Source: JADJOY01 sp016713535 [NCBI: Deltaproteobacteria bacterium] | GTDB lineage: Bacteria > JADJOY01 | Assembly (NCBI GenBank): GCA_016713535.1 | Contig: JADJOY010000043.1 | Location: 48,031-112,030 of the forward strand | Direction: 5' to 3' | DNA length: 64,000 nucleotides | Shown: piece by piece, positions 17,273-26,710 of the stretch | Layout of the letters: the number at the start of each line of letters is the position of its first letter | How positions within the stretch are numbered: position 1 is the first letter of the stretch | Program-made: the position numbers and the translations under genes | Notes under the pieces: generated by a model | Seen by the model: the letters and a program-made list of their open reading frames with translations, nothing else | Database searches by the model: none | What the model was told of the DNA's origin: nothing

Positions 17273-17290
17273 GCGGTGCGGGACCGCTCA
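17270..17290. terminator. Hairpin formed by the two convergent stop codons
   Basis: Eight-bp perfect arms TGAGCGGT (17270-17277) and ACCGCTCA (17283-17290) enclose a 5-base loop. The first three bases are the stop codon of the plus-strand membrane gene and the last three are the stop codon of the minus-strand dehydrogenase, so both messages end inside one hairpin. It probably acts as a bidirectional terminator. Confidence 0.65.
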
Positions 17291-18379
17291 GCCCAGCGAC
17301 GCCATGTCGATGACGAAGCGGTACTTCACGTCGTTTCGCACCAGCCGCTCGTAGGCCTCGTCGATCTTCTGGATCGGGATCACCTCGACGTCCGCGGTGA
17401 GCCCGTGCTCGAGGCAGAAGTCGAGCATCTCCTGGGTCTCGCGGATGCCGCCGATGAGCGAGCCGGTGAAGCGCCGTCGCGCCAGCACCAGGTTCATGAC
17501 CTCGATCGGCAGCGGTGCCTCGGGTGCGCCGACCATGGTGAGCGTGCCGTCGCGCTTGAGCATTGGCAGGTAGCCGTTGAGGTCGTGAGCGGCGGACACG
17601 GTGTCGAGGATGAAGTCGAAGCTCTTCGCCTGCTTCCGCATCTCGGCCGGCTCGGTGCTCACGACCACATCGTGCGCGCCGAGCCGGATCGCGTCCTCGG
17701 CCTTGCGGGGCGAGGTGGTGAACACGACGACCCGCGCGCCGAGCGCGTTCGCGAGCTTCACTCCCATGTGACCGAGGCCGCCGAGCCCCACGACGCCCAC
17801 CTTGCTCGTCTTCCCGACGTTGGCGCGGCGTAGCGGCGAGTAGGTGGTGATCCCCGCGCAGAGCAGCGGCGCGGTGCCGGCGAGACCGAGGCGATCGGAG
17901 ATCTGGAGCGCGAACGCCTCGTCGACGACCACGCTCTTCGAGTAGCCACCGAACGTGACTCCGCCGACGAACCGATCCGGCGAGTTGTACGTGAACATCG
18001 CCGGACCCTCGCAGAACTGCTCCTCGCCGTCCTGGCACGAGGGACAGGTGCGGCACGAGTCCACGATGCAGCCGACCGCCGCGAGGTCGCCCTCGCGGAA
18101 GCGGCGCACGGCGCTGCCCGCCTTCACCACGCGGCCGACGATCTCGTGGCCCGGCACGCACGGGTACGTGGTCGGCATGTTCTTGTGCCACTCGTCGCGG
18201 ACCTGGTGCAGGTCCGAGTGGCACACGCCGCAGAACAGCACCTCGAGCTGGACGTCCGTGGGCCGCGGCTCGCGGCGCCGGATCGTCGCCGGCGCGAGCC
18301 CCGACGTGGGGCTCGAGGCGGCATAGGCGGTGGTGTCGAAGGTCCGCGTCGCGAGCCGGTCGGCCTGGGTGTCGTTCAT
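17288..18379 (-). CDS. Zinc-dependent NAD(P) alcohol dehydrogenase (cinnamyl/YahK type)
   Basis: A 363-residue medium-chain dehydrogenase. The catalytic zinc site is seen in CGVCHSDLHQ and PGHEIVG, the structural zinc cysteines in CRTCPSCQDGEEQFC, the NAD(P) Rossmann turn in GLGGLGHMG, and the C-terminal KYRFVIDMASL is typical of the YahK/AdhC/cinnamyl-alcohol group, which reduces aldehydes with NADPH. It is cytosolic. ATG at 18377-18379 overlaps the stop of the M28 peptidase gene by 4 bp (ATGA) and has GAGAGGAG upstream, so the pair is an operon although their roles seem unrelated. Confidence 0.94.
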   Translation of the reverse strand: MNDTQADRLATRTFDTTAYAASSPTSGLAPATIRRREPRPTDVQLEVLFCGVCHSDLHQVRDEWHKNMPTTYPCVPGHEIVGRVVKAGSAVRRFREGDLAAVGCIVDSCRTCPSCQDGEEQFCEGPAMFTYNSPDRFVGGVTFGGYSKSVVVDEAFALQISDRLGLAGTAPLLCAGITTYSPLRRANVGKTSKVGVVGLGGLGHMGVKLANALGARVVVFTTSPRKAEDAIRLGAHDVVVSTEPAEMRKQAKSFDFILDTVSAAHDLNGYLPMLKRDGTLTMVGAPEAPLPIEVMNLVLARRRFTGSLIGGIRETQEMLDFCLEHGLTADVEVIPIQKIDEAYERLVRNDVKYRFVIDMASLG

Positions 18380-20058
18380 GTGGGTTCTCCTCTCGGACGA
18401 TGCCGCGTCGTCATCGACTTCTTCCACGTGCGCATGCAGCGAAGGGTGACCAGCATCAGGATCACCTCGGTGCTCAACGCCGCGCCCGCTTCATCGGCTT
18501 GGCGTCCGCCGATCGCGCCGTCACAGGCCGAGCCCTCGTCGATGAGGGAGTCGCAGTCGTCGTCGAGGCCGTTGCCTGCGACCTCGTGCACGCCCGGGTT
18601 CACCGCGGCGTCCGCATCGTCGCAGTCGGGCCCTGGCTCGGCGCACGCCACCGACGCCGGGACACCATAGCCGTCGCCGTCGCCGTCCGTGCATTGCGTC
18701 GTGGCCAAGGTGGCGAGCGCGGCCACGTTCATGCGCAGGATCTGCTCGCCCACGATCAGGCTCGGCGCGAGCTTGTCGGGCGTGTCGGTGGTGCGGTGGT
18801 AGTCGGCGTAGGTGTCCCAGTCGTTCTCGATCGCGAGCACCGCGCCCATGCCGCGCTCGAGGTAAGGCACATGGTCGGAGCCGTAGGGATCGAGCGACGT
18901 CACGATCCGTAGCGGCGTGTACGCCTCCGCGGCCGCGGCGTAGACGTCGAGGAGCGACGCGAACGCCGCGCCGGTCTCGAGCAAGCAGTCGAGGTCCGCG
19001 TCGCCCGAGTAGCCGATCATGTCCATGTCGAACACCGCGCGCACCTTGGCGGCGTTCCCCGACGTGACCAGCCACGCGGCGTGCGCCTCGCTGCCGTAGA
19101 GCCCCTGCTCCTCGCCCGCGTAGCAGACGAACAGCAGGGTCGGCCCCGGTGGATGGGCGGCGAACACCCGCGCCATCTCGAGCACGCCGGCACAGCCGCT
19201 GGCGTTGTCCTCCGCGCCGGGCGCGGAGGTGGCCGGCGCCTGCGAGGTCGAGTCGTAGTGCCCACCCACGATCAGCCAGTCGTCCGGCGCGGTGGCGCCG
19301 GTGAAGCGGGCGATCACGTTGTGGGCGGTGGTGCCGTTCACCTGGAACGCCTGCGTCGACACCGCGGCACCCGGCAGCGCCTCGAACCGCTGCACCAGCC
19401 AGGTACGCGCGGAGGCGATCCCCGCTCCGTAGGTGTAGCGGTTCCACGATGCGAGCGTGGTCACGTCCGCGAACCAGCGCGTGACCTCGACGTCGTCCAC
19501 CGGCGCCGCCGCGGCGAGCCGCACCGGCGCTGCCACTCGCGGTGGCGCGTTCGCGAGCGCGCGCGCGAGGACCACGTTCGGCGCGAACGGGCGCACCACG
19601 ACGCGCTCGCCGGGGGCACCCGGCGCGAGCGCGCGGTCCTCCCCGCTCGCGGCGAGCTCCACCACCACCCAGCGTCCACCGCTCGCCAGCACTCGCGCGC
19701 CGCGGGCGGCGAGGAGCGGCGCGGGCACGCCGCCCACGACGCGCAGCGTGGCGCCGGCGCGCGCGGCGAGCAGCCGTCCGCCGTGCTCCCTCGCCAGTCC
19801 GGCGAGCGCGGTCTCGTCTCCGCCCACCAGCACCACGTCGTCGAGCTCGACCCACCACGTGACCCTCGGGTCCCGACGGATTGCGTCGATCACGGCGAAG
19901 CCCGCGCCTCGAACGTCGAGCCGGGCGTACGCACCGCCGGCCGCGGCCTCGACCGCGGCCGTCACGACCAGCGCCGCGGCGAGCGCCACACCACGCCACC
20001 CGCCGAGCGTTCCCCGGGTGCGACCGTTACCACTGCCCGAACTCGAGTGGTTCAGCAT
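18376..20058 (-). CDS. Secreted M28-family zinc aminopeptidase with MopE-type metal-binding repeat
   Basis: A 560-residue protein from ATG at 20056-20058 (GAGAGGG upstream). A signal peptide (GVALAAALVVTAAVEAAAGG) leads a pro-region. The M28 domain follows with its two-zinc ligands in GGHYDS, AEDNASG, GEEQGLYGS, FDMDMIG and GSDHVPY. After it comes a calcium/copper-binding MopE-type segment (DGDGDGYG then DCDDADAAVNPG, NGLDDDCDSLIDEG). The C-terminus has a hydrophobic stretch STEVILMLVTL followed by basic residues, like the three-part sorting tail of myxobacterial surface proteins. It should release N-terminal amino acids outside the cell. It is divergent from the M14 peptidase. Confidence 0.92.
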   Translation of the reverse strand: MLNHSSSGSGNGRTRGTLGGWRGVALAAALVVTAAVEAAAGGAYARLDVRGAGFAVIDAIRRDPRVTWWVELDDVVLVGGDETALAGLAREHGGRLLAARAGATLRVVGGVPAPLLAARGARVLASGGRWVVVELAASGEDRALAPGAPGERVVVRPFAPNVVLARALANAPPRVAAPVRLAAAAPVDDVEVTRWFADVTTLASWNRYTYGAGIASARTWLVQRFEALPGAAVSTQAFQVNGTTAHNVIARFTGATAPDDWLIVGGHYDSTSQAPATSAPGAEDNASGCAGVLEMARVFAAHPPGPTLLFVCYAGEEQGLYGSEAHAAWLVTSGNAAKVRAVFDMDMIGYSGDADLDCLLETGAAFASLLDVYAAAAEAYTPLRIVTSLDPYGSDHVPYLERGMGAVLAIENDWDTYADYHRTTDTPDKLAPSLIVGEQILRMNVAALATLATTQCTDGDGDGYGVPASVACAEPGPDCDDADAAVNPGVHEVAGNGLDDDCDSLIDEGSACDGAIGGRQADEAGAALSTEVILMLVTLRCMRTWKKSMTTRHRPRGEPT

Positions 20059-20336
20059 GGTTGGCCCTCTCGCGCGAGCGAACGCCGAGGCCCCGCTGGC
20101 CGCACCGCGTGTCGAGCCCGTAACCGCAACGCGCCGCGACGCGGCTTCCCGAGAAGGGAGCGAACGGCGTGCCGGTCGGATCGCACCGAAACTCGCCGGA
20201 AGGCCGTGACTCGACGCGTCGATGAATGCTACCGTTCGAGCAGGTGGCCGCGACGCGGGCATGCCCCTTCGCGGTGGAGCAGTCGAACCGGGACGTAGCG
20301 CCGATCGGGCGCGTCCGATCGGGAAAGGGAGGCTCC

Positions 20337-21824
20337 GTGAGTCAACGGCGGCGGTGGGGGATCGTGCTCGCGTTGTTCGTGCTCGTCGCGGCGGGGGCCG
20401 CGTCCGCGGCCGTCCCGGGGAAGATCTATCGGGTCGGGCTCGCGCCCGGACACGCGGTGCAAGCGGTCGCGGACCTCGGCCTCGACATCCTCGAGGTGAA
20501 GCCGACCTACGCCCTCGTCCACATGGGGCCGGGCGACGCGCAGCGGCTCCGTGAGCTCGGCTACCGGGTCGCGGTCGAGGTCGACGACATCGACGCGAAG
20601 ATCGCCGAGGTCGAGAGCAACTGGGCGCCGTCGGCGGTCGCGTACCACACCTACGACAACCTGCGCACCGACCTCTACGCGCTCGAGGCGAGCGGCGTCG
20701 CGAAGGTCTACGTCATCGGCCACAGCCTCGAAGGTCGCGAGATCCTCGCCGTCAAGATCTCGGACAACCCCTCGATCGACGAGCCCGGCGAGCCCGAGGG
20801 CGTGATCTTCGGCTGCCACCACGCGCGCGAGTGGATCAGCGTCGAGGTGCCCTTCTACCTGGCGAAAGCGCTGGTGGACGAGTACACGACCAACCCCGCG
20901 GTCGCCTCGATCGTGAACGACGGCGAGACGTGGATCGTGCCGATGACCAACCCGGACGGCCACGAGTACACGCGCCTCGCGGACCGGCTGTGGCGCAAGA
21001 ACCGCCGCCACAACTCGGACGGCAGCTACGGCGTCGATCTCAACCGCAACTACGCCACGGGCTGGGGCGGCTCGGGCTCGTCGGGCATCCCGAGCTCGGA
21101 CACGTACCACGGTACCGCGGCCTTCAGCGAGCCCGAGACGCAGGTCGCGCGCGACTTCGTGCTCGCGCACGATTTCCAGTACCTGCTGACCTACCACTCC
21201 TACAGCCAGCTCGTGTTGTGGCCGTGGGGCTACACCGGAGCCTTCGCGCCCGACGCGGCGTTCCTGGCGCGCTTCGGCCACTTGATGGCGGACATGATCG
21301 ACGCGGTCCACGGCGTCGACTACTTCCCAGAGAAATCGAGCGACCTGTATCTCGCGGCCGGCACCACCGACGACTGGTTCTACGACCTGAAGCGCAAGCT
21401 CGCGTTCACGATCGAGCTGCGTCCGACCGGCTCGATCCCGGGCTTCCAGCTCCCGCCCGACCAGATCATCCCCACCTACGAGGAGAACCGGCCCGCGGCG
21501 TTCTTCCTCATGAAGGCGTCTCAGGGAGCCGATCAGGACGGCGACGGCGTCGCCGATCTCGCCGACAACTGCCCGGGCGCCGCCAACCCCACGCAGGCCG
21601 ACGGTGACGGCGATGCCGTGGGCGATGCATGCGACAACTGCCCGTCGGCGGCGAACGCCGACCAGACCGACTCGAACGACGACGGCGTCGGCAACGCGTG
21701 CGCCACCGGCGGCTGCGGCGCGGTCGCGGCCGAGTCGAGCGCGGCCGGGTCGAGCCTCGTGTTGCTCGCGGCGGTGTTCGTGCTCGTGCCGGGGCTGCGC
21801 TCACGGGTCCGCCGCCGCCGCTGA
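20337..21824 (+). CDS. Secreted M14 zinc carboxypeptidase with thrombospondin type-3 repeats and C-terminal anchor
   Basis: A 495-residue protein from GTG at 20337 with GGGAAAGGGAGG upstream. A signal peptide (IVLALFVLVAAGAASAA) and pro-region precede the M14 domain. Zinc ligands are in CHHAREWISVE (HxxE) and TYHSYSQLVLWPW, substrate arginines in DLNRNY, and the catalytic Glu in FTIELRPTG, so the active site is complete. Two thrombospondin type-3 calcium repeats (DQDGDGVADLADNCP, DGDGDAVGDACDNCP) lead to a tail with GGCGAVAAESS, a membrane segment and RVRRRR, resembling MYXO-CTERM sorting signals. It removes C-terminal residues from peptides at the cell surface. Confidence 0.93.
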   Translation: MSQRRRWGIVLALFVLVAAGAASAAVPGKIYRVGLAPGHAVQAVADLGLDILEVKPTYALVHMGPGDAQRLRELGYRVAVEVDDIDAKIAEVESNWAPSAVAYHTYDNLRTDLYALEASGVAKVYVIGHSLEGREILAVKISDNPSIDEPGEPEGVIFGCHHAREWISVEVPFYLAKALVDEYTTNPAVASIVNDGETWIVPMTNPDGHEYTRLADRLWRKNRRHNSDGSYGVDLNRNYATGWGGSGSSGIPSSDTYHGTAAFSEPETQVARDFVLAHDFQYLLTYHSYSQLVLWPWGYTGAFAPDAAFLARFGHLMADMIDAVHGVDYFPEKSSDLYLAAGTTDDWFYDLKRKLAFTIELRPTGSIPGFQLPPDQIIPTYEENRPAAFFLMKASQGADQDGDGVADLADNCPGAANPTQADGDGDAVGDACDNCPSAANADQTDSNDDGVGNACATGGCGAVAAESSAAGSSLVLLAAVFVLVPGLRSRVRRRR

Positions 21825-21863
21825 GCACACGACCGGTTGCTCGAGGCCACGCCTCGTGACAGC

Positions 21864-21904
21864 GACGCCCCCGGGGAATACCCTGGGGGCGTCTTTCTTT
21901 TTTT
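21864..21904 (+). terminator. Rho-independent terminator after the M14 gene
   Basis: Stem GACGCCCCCGGG / CCCTGGGGGCGTC (one mismatch or bulge) with a GAATA loop at 21864-21893, followed directly by TTTCTTTTTTT to 21904. It lies 40 bp after the carboxypeptidase stop and is the clearest intrinsic terminator in the window. Confidence 0.92.
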
Positions 21905-21952
21905 GGCCCGGTCGGAAAGCGGCGGGCGGACTGGGCTGGAACGGAGGTCCCC

Positions 21953-22933
21953 GTGGCGATCGAACGTATCCGGCCGCGCGCCCTCGGGTCGGTCATCGCG
22001 CTGGCACTCGCCGTCGGGCCGGGAGCGGCGCTCGCGGCCACCTACTCCTACCGGGACGAGTCCGGCACGTTCCGGATGGTCTCGGACAGGAACCAGATCC
22101 CCGTGCGCTTCCGCGACAGCGCACGGCGTCTCGACGATGGCTCGCCATCGGGGTCGCCCAGAGATCCTGCGAGCTCGCGGAGCGGAAAGGACGGAACGCG
22201 CACCAGCGCCCGTGCGGCGGTCGCGAGCGCCGCCGCCATCGTTCCTGCGACGGCACCGAAGCCCCCACCGACGGTGATCCGGTCACGAGGCCTCGCGAAC
22301 GGCCACATCGTCGTCGACGCCAAGTTCGGCCGCAACGTTTTCCAGAAGATGATGGTCGACACCGGGGCCTCCATCACGGCGATCTCCGTCGACACGGCGA
22401 AACGCCTCGACGCCGGCGCCGCGACCGCGCTTTCGTTCATCGCGGCTCAGACCGCGGCCGGCGGGGGGGTCCTGCCGGTGATCCGGGTGAGATCGATGAC
22501 GGTGGGCGAAGCGACGGTCGAGGACATGCCGGTCGTCGTCAACCCGCATCTCGGCGAGGAAGGCCTCCTCGGCATCGACTTTCTCGGCCAGTTCACCTCC
22601 CAGGTCGACGCCGGCAGCCAGACGCTCACCCTCGCGCCACTCGACACCTCGCCCCGGCCGGGCTTCTTCGGCGGCCACACCGAGGACTGGTGGCGAGGCC
22701 GCTACGCCACGCTCACGACCAGCGTCACGATGATGCGCGCCGCCCGCGAGGCGGTGGCGCGAGAGCTCTCGACGGGGAAATACGCGCACTTCGTCGACCG
22801 CTCGGGGCGCAAGGTCGTGTCGCCCGAGCGGGCGAGGGAGCTCCTCGACGGGGCCGTGACGTTCTGGGAGGCCGAGCTGCGCGCGCTGAAGAACGACGCC
22901 GCCGGCGCGAACCTCCCTCGCGGGCTACGTTGA
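21953..22933 (+). CDS. Secreted retropepsin-like aspartic protease
   Basis: A 326-residue protein from GTG at 21953 (GGAGG 4-8 bp upstream). It has a signal peptide ending GAALAA, then a DUF4124-like patch (YSYRDESGTFRMVSDRNQIP), a Ser/Arg-rich linker and a clan AA aspartic protease domain at about residues 110-220: catalytic VDTGASITAIS and the partner motif GLLGIDFLGQF. Only one DTG is present, so it acts as a dimer. The last 100 residues are helical and unrecognised. It probably works in the periplasm. The gene stands alone and converges on the membrane-protein gene at 22986. Confidence 0.85.
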   Translation: MAIERIRPRALGSVIALALAVGPGAALAATYSYRDESGTFRMVSDRNQIPVRFRDSARRLDDGSPSGSPRDPASSRSGKDGTRTSARAAVASAAAIVPATAPKPPPTVIRSRGLANGHIVVDAKFGRNVFQKMMVDTGASITAISVDTAKRLDAGAATALSFIAAQTAAGGGVLPVIRVRSMTVGEATVEDMPVVVNPHLGEEGLLGIDFLGQFTSQVDAGSQTLTLAPLDTSPRPGFFGGHTEDWWRGRYATLTTSVTMMRAAREAVARELSTGKYAHFVDRSGRKVVSPERARELLDGAVTFWEAELRALKNDAAGANLPRGLR

Positions 22934-22985
22934 GGCGCGGGTGCGCCCTCGGTGTCGCGCCCCCGGCGCATGCCGTCTTCCGGCC

Positions 22986-25170
22986 TCAGTCGTGGCGCCA
23001 GTGGATCGGGCCGGCCAGGGCCCCGGGGATCGCCGGACTCGGCAGATACCAGCGATAGATCCGCGACGGATCGAGCGAAGTGACCTCTACGAAGTGCACT
23101 CGCGCGCCCGCCGGCACCACCAGGACCACGCGGTCGCCGGGGGGCGCGGGCCGCTCGACGGCGGTGATCGGCTCGTAGGGCGGCGGCGTGAAGGTCGCGA
23201 GGTCGATCGAGCGCTCATATGGATTCGGACCCGACAGCACCACGAACACGTCCTCGCCGCGCCGGAAGGTCGAGAGCGTGGCCGTGAAGCCCGGCTGCCA
23301 CGGCAACGGGAACTTCCGGTAGGTCTGCAACGCCGGATCGGCGTGGAGGTCGATCACCAGCCGGTCGGCGAGCGCCGCCGTGTCGCTCACCCCGACCCAG
23401 CCGAGACCTTCCATCCACGGGCGCGCGAGGCTCACCTCGAGCGCCTGCCGCTCACCTTCCGCCGCGCGGGTCTCGGGGAGCGGCCCGTGCTCGCGCGGGC
23501 TCAGGAAGAACCGGAAGACGTCCGGCATGACGGCCGCCATGACCTGCTCGCGGGGCGATGGGACGCGCTCGGCATACGAAGGGTGGTGGACGGCGCGAAC
23601 GAGCGCGTCGACCGGGTCCTCCATGGGCGGCAGCATCGTCCACTCGGGTGACGGCAGGGCTCGCGGTGTAGCCAGGCGGCGCTCGACGGCCAGGTAGGAC
23701 TCGTCTTCGCGCAACATCCACGGGTACTGGGAATAGAAGCGCGGGTCGAGGGGAACCCGGAGCCTCGCCGCCTGCTCGATCCCGAGGAGGCCCAACGCGA
23801 AGATCGCCCCACCCGCGAGCGCCACCGGCCAATCGCGCCGGTCGAGCAGCGCCTCGACCCCCCGCCCCGCCGCCAGCAGCAACGGCGGCACGAGCGGCGC
23901 CATGATCCCCATCTTCTCCACCTGCAGCCAGTTCTCGTTGACGGCGAGCATTGCCGCGTACGGAACCACCCACAGGCTCGCCGCGACCGCACGCCGAGGC
24001 GCGCGCACCGTGGCGACGAGGCCGATGATCATCAGCGCGCACGTCACGAGGCCCAGGCGGGCGGCGCTCCACACCGGGAACCAGAGGAACAACGGCAGCG
24101 GATTGAACGGGGTCCGGACCACCTCCGGGTAAAGCGGGAAGTTGAGCATCCCGTGCAGCTCGAAGTCGACGCCGAGGAACCGATGGGGGGTGCGCGTCGT
24201 ACTCCGCGAAGCCCTCGTAGCCGAACGGAGTGCCGAACACCGCCGTGTGCCGCACGAAGACCGGGATCAGCACCAGCAGCAACGCGCGGCCGAACTGCAG
24301 CCAAGCCCTCTGCTCCTTCTCGCGGCGCGCGGCCAGGAGCGGGGCGAGCACGCACAGCACGGCCTCGTGCTTGATGGCGATCAGGAGCCCGCAGAACACG
24401 CCGAGCCAGCCCGGCGTGATGCCCCCACGGAGGACCAGCCACAAGAGCGCCGAGGCGGCCAGGAACCCCACGGTGTTGCCGTCGTTCCACAGCACGTCGA
24501 TGCAAGGCGGGAAAGCGGCGAACAGCACCGCGACGGAGAGGCGGGCCAGGCGCGAGCCGGGCAGCACGCAGCGCGCGGCGAGATACCCGTAGACCGCCGA
24601 CGCCGCGAGCGTCGCCGCGTAGAAGATCCGTAGGCCGAGAAACCCGAACAGGAACGCGAACGGTGCCAGGGTGGCGTAGACGCCTTCGCGCTCACCCGGA
24701 TCGATCTTGAGCAGCCAGTTGCGGAACAGCTCCGGCCCCGCCATGTCGCCCGCGAGCTGCCCGAGCGGGACCCGGATCGCGGCCGACAACGCCTGGTGCA
24801 GACAGGAGTTGCTGAACAGGTCGGTCTGGTAGAGCACGAGGCCGGCGGCGAACGCCAGCGCCGCCACGGCCGCCGCCAGCCAGCTCTCCGCCCTCGGCCA
24901 GCCGCCGTCGCGCCATCCGCGAAGCAACTCGAGCGCACGGTACCCCCTGCGACGCGCGACGAAGTACGCCCCGAGGTTGAGCAGGACGAACGAGTGGTGA
25001 TGGAACCCCACGATCGTGACCAGGGCGATCGCGTAGCCGAACCAGCCGGCGACCAGGAACGTGAGCGCGATGGCGCCCACGGCGTCCCAGCGGCTCGGTC
25101 GTGGCCCGAAGACCGCCCGAGCGACCACCAGCGTCGGGTAGACGAAGTAGAGCGAGGCGAGCAGGAACAT
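22986..25170 (-). CDS. Large polytopic membrane protein, GT-C glycosyltransferase-like, frameshifted
   Basis: About 728 residues in two frames. From ATG at 25168-25170 the first frame gives about nine hydrophobic segments with loops such as YQTDLFSNSCLHQALSAAIR and WNDGNTVGFLAAS. The second frame, from about 24185, continues FLGVDFELHGMLNF with three or four more segments and a soluble 230-residue C-terminus. The break lies in a run of six G (24184-24189 on the plus strand), and removing one base joins the halves without loss. Topology resembles GT-C glycosyltransferases or other 11-13 TM lipid-linked sugar enzymes, but no catalytic motif was recognised. It ends convergently with the aspartic protease gene, both stops lying in a TGAGGC/GCCTCA inverted repeat. 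Confidence 0.72.
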
Positions 25171-25351
25171 GAGCACCTACGAGCGGCGGTTCGCCGGGGG
25201 GGCGACGCAGGGGAGGAGTGTGGCCACTCGAAGGGGGGGCGAGCGACCGCTCACCGGCCAGGGCCGGCGAGCGCGCGAGCACGGCTGGCGCCAGACACGG
25301 AAGAGCGAGATCGCGCCGACGGCGCGGCCGTCGACGACCGGGGCGGGACGG

Positions 25352-26488
25352 TCACGCTCCGGCGACCCGGGCGCGCCGTCGCACCACCCGGTCGCGGATC
25401 TTCCGTCCGATCGTCAGCAGCAGCAGCCCGAGCCCGATCGCCCACGGCGCGAAGAGCATGAGGTGCTCGTAGTGCCCCTTCGCCGCGATCGCCGCCCCCA
25501 GCACGAGCAGGGCGAGGTAGAGCTCGGTGCCAGAGCTCAGGAACTCGCGCTCGTAGAGCGGCACCGACTCCTTGGGCGGCGCCATCGCCGTCAGCGCCTT
25601 GCGCTCCTTGGGCGTGACCAGCTCGTAGCTCAGGGCCTGCGTGGGACAGGTCTGGACGCACGTCATGCACTTGATGCATTCGACGTCCTTCACGTAGCCG
25701 TAGGTCTGCACCTGACCCATCACGTCGATGCCCATCTTGCAGACCTTCGAGCACTCGGTGCAGTTCACGCACGTGCCGACCTTCACGATCTTGCGAAGCG
25801 AGATCTTCTCGAGCAGCCGGAAATACAGGTTGAACGGGCAGGTGTAGCGGCAGATCGCCCGGGTCCCGAGCAGCATCACCGGAAGCGTCAGCAGCGGCAG
25901 GATGAAGAACAGCGTGCCGACGAGGCCGAACTCCCAGACGGGCGAGGTGTCCTTGGAGGAGTCGTAGTGGATGCCCTCGTACATGAAACCGTGCGTGTAC
26001 CAGGAGTAGCCGAGGGCGGTGAGGAAGAAGACCGGGAACAGCGATGGAATGCCCCACAGCACCCACTTCGCGTGCACGGCCTTGTGCTGGTAGATCTTGA
26101 GCTTCTCGCCCACCCAGCCGAGGAACTCCTGCCAGGCCCCCATGTGGCAGAACCAGCCGCATCCCGCACGGCCGAGGAACGGCACCGACAGCAGCCACGT
26201 CCCGAACACGATCGCCACGATCTTGACCCGGCCGGTCTCGAAGAAGAGGTAGAGATCGGTGGGGTCGGAGTGCCCCGCGCGCACGACGCCGAGCCTCTCG
26301 AGGACGAGGTGAGTCACCATCAGCAGGTTGAGGCCGATCAGGGTCCCGACGCGATACCGCCGGATGAACCAGCGGCTCTTCTTGCTGCGGAGCGGCCGCC
26401 TGAGCGGGTGCGCGCTGCCGGCGCAACCACCCGCTGCGGCGGCTGGATCGGTGAGCGCTGCGCCGGACGAGGCCAAGTCCTGCAGCAC
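25352..26488 (-). CDS. Membrane 4Fe-4S ferredoxin of NapH/NosR/CcoG type
   Basis: About 378 residues. Membrane segments (GTLIGLNLLMVTHLVLERL, GTWLLSVPFL, GIPSLFPVFFLTALGY, LVGTLFFILPLLTLPVMLL) alternate with the periplasm-facing cysteine motifs CGWFCHMGAW and CRYTCPFNLYF typical of NapH/NosR. Two 4Fe-4S sites follow: CVNCTECSKVCK and CIKCMTCVQTCP. Two more membrane helices end the protein. Such proteins pass electrons across the membrane to periplasmic or copper-related redox systems. The start is uncertain: the GTG at 26486-26488 is chosen because upstream sequence is low-complexity; an ATG in another frame at 26543 hints at a possible frameshift there. No partner gene is adjacent. Confidence 0.85.
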   Translation of the reverse strand: MLQDLASSGAALTDPAAAAGGCAGSAHPLRRPLRSKKSRWFIRRYRVGTLIGLNLLMVTHLVLERLGVVRAGHSDPTDLYLFFETGRVKIVAIVFGTWLLSVPFLGRAGCGWFCHMGAWQEFLGWVGEKLKIYQHKAVHAKWVLWGIPSLFPVFFLTALGYSWYTHGFMYEGIHYDSSKDTSPVWEFGLVGTLFFILPLLTLPVMLLGTRAICRYTCPFNLYFRLLEKISLRKIVKVGTCVNCTECSKVCKMGIDVMGQVQTYGYVKDVECIKCMTCVQTCPTQALSYELVTPKERKALTAMAPPKESVPLYEREFLSSGTELYLALLVLGAAIAAKGHYEHLMLFAPWAIGLGLLLLTIGRKIRDRVVRRRARVAGA

Positions 26489-26710
26489 CGGTAGCTCGAT
26501 CCGAGGGCGAAGGCAATGGCGATGAGGTCGGGCTAGCGGACATGACGCTCCCAGTGACGGTTCGAACCTCGGACTCGGGCGCGCGCGCAGGGGTCGCTCA
26601 TGGCACCAGCCGAGACAGTACCATCTCCCCCCGTGGCGCTCACAACCGAGGGAGACCCGATTTCGAGGCGGTGGTGCTCCGTGGTCCACGACCGAGCCAG
26701 GCCCGGCGAT

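Noticed and set aside
26489-26710. Small plus-strand frame upstream of the ferredoxin gene
   Set aside because: Low-complexity, no ribosome-binding site, and it overlaps the likely N-terminal coding region of the minus-strand gene.
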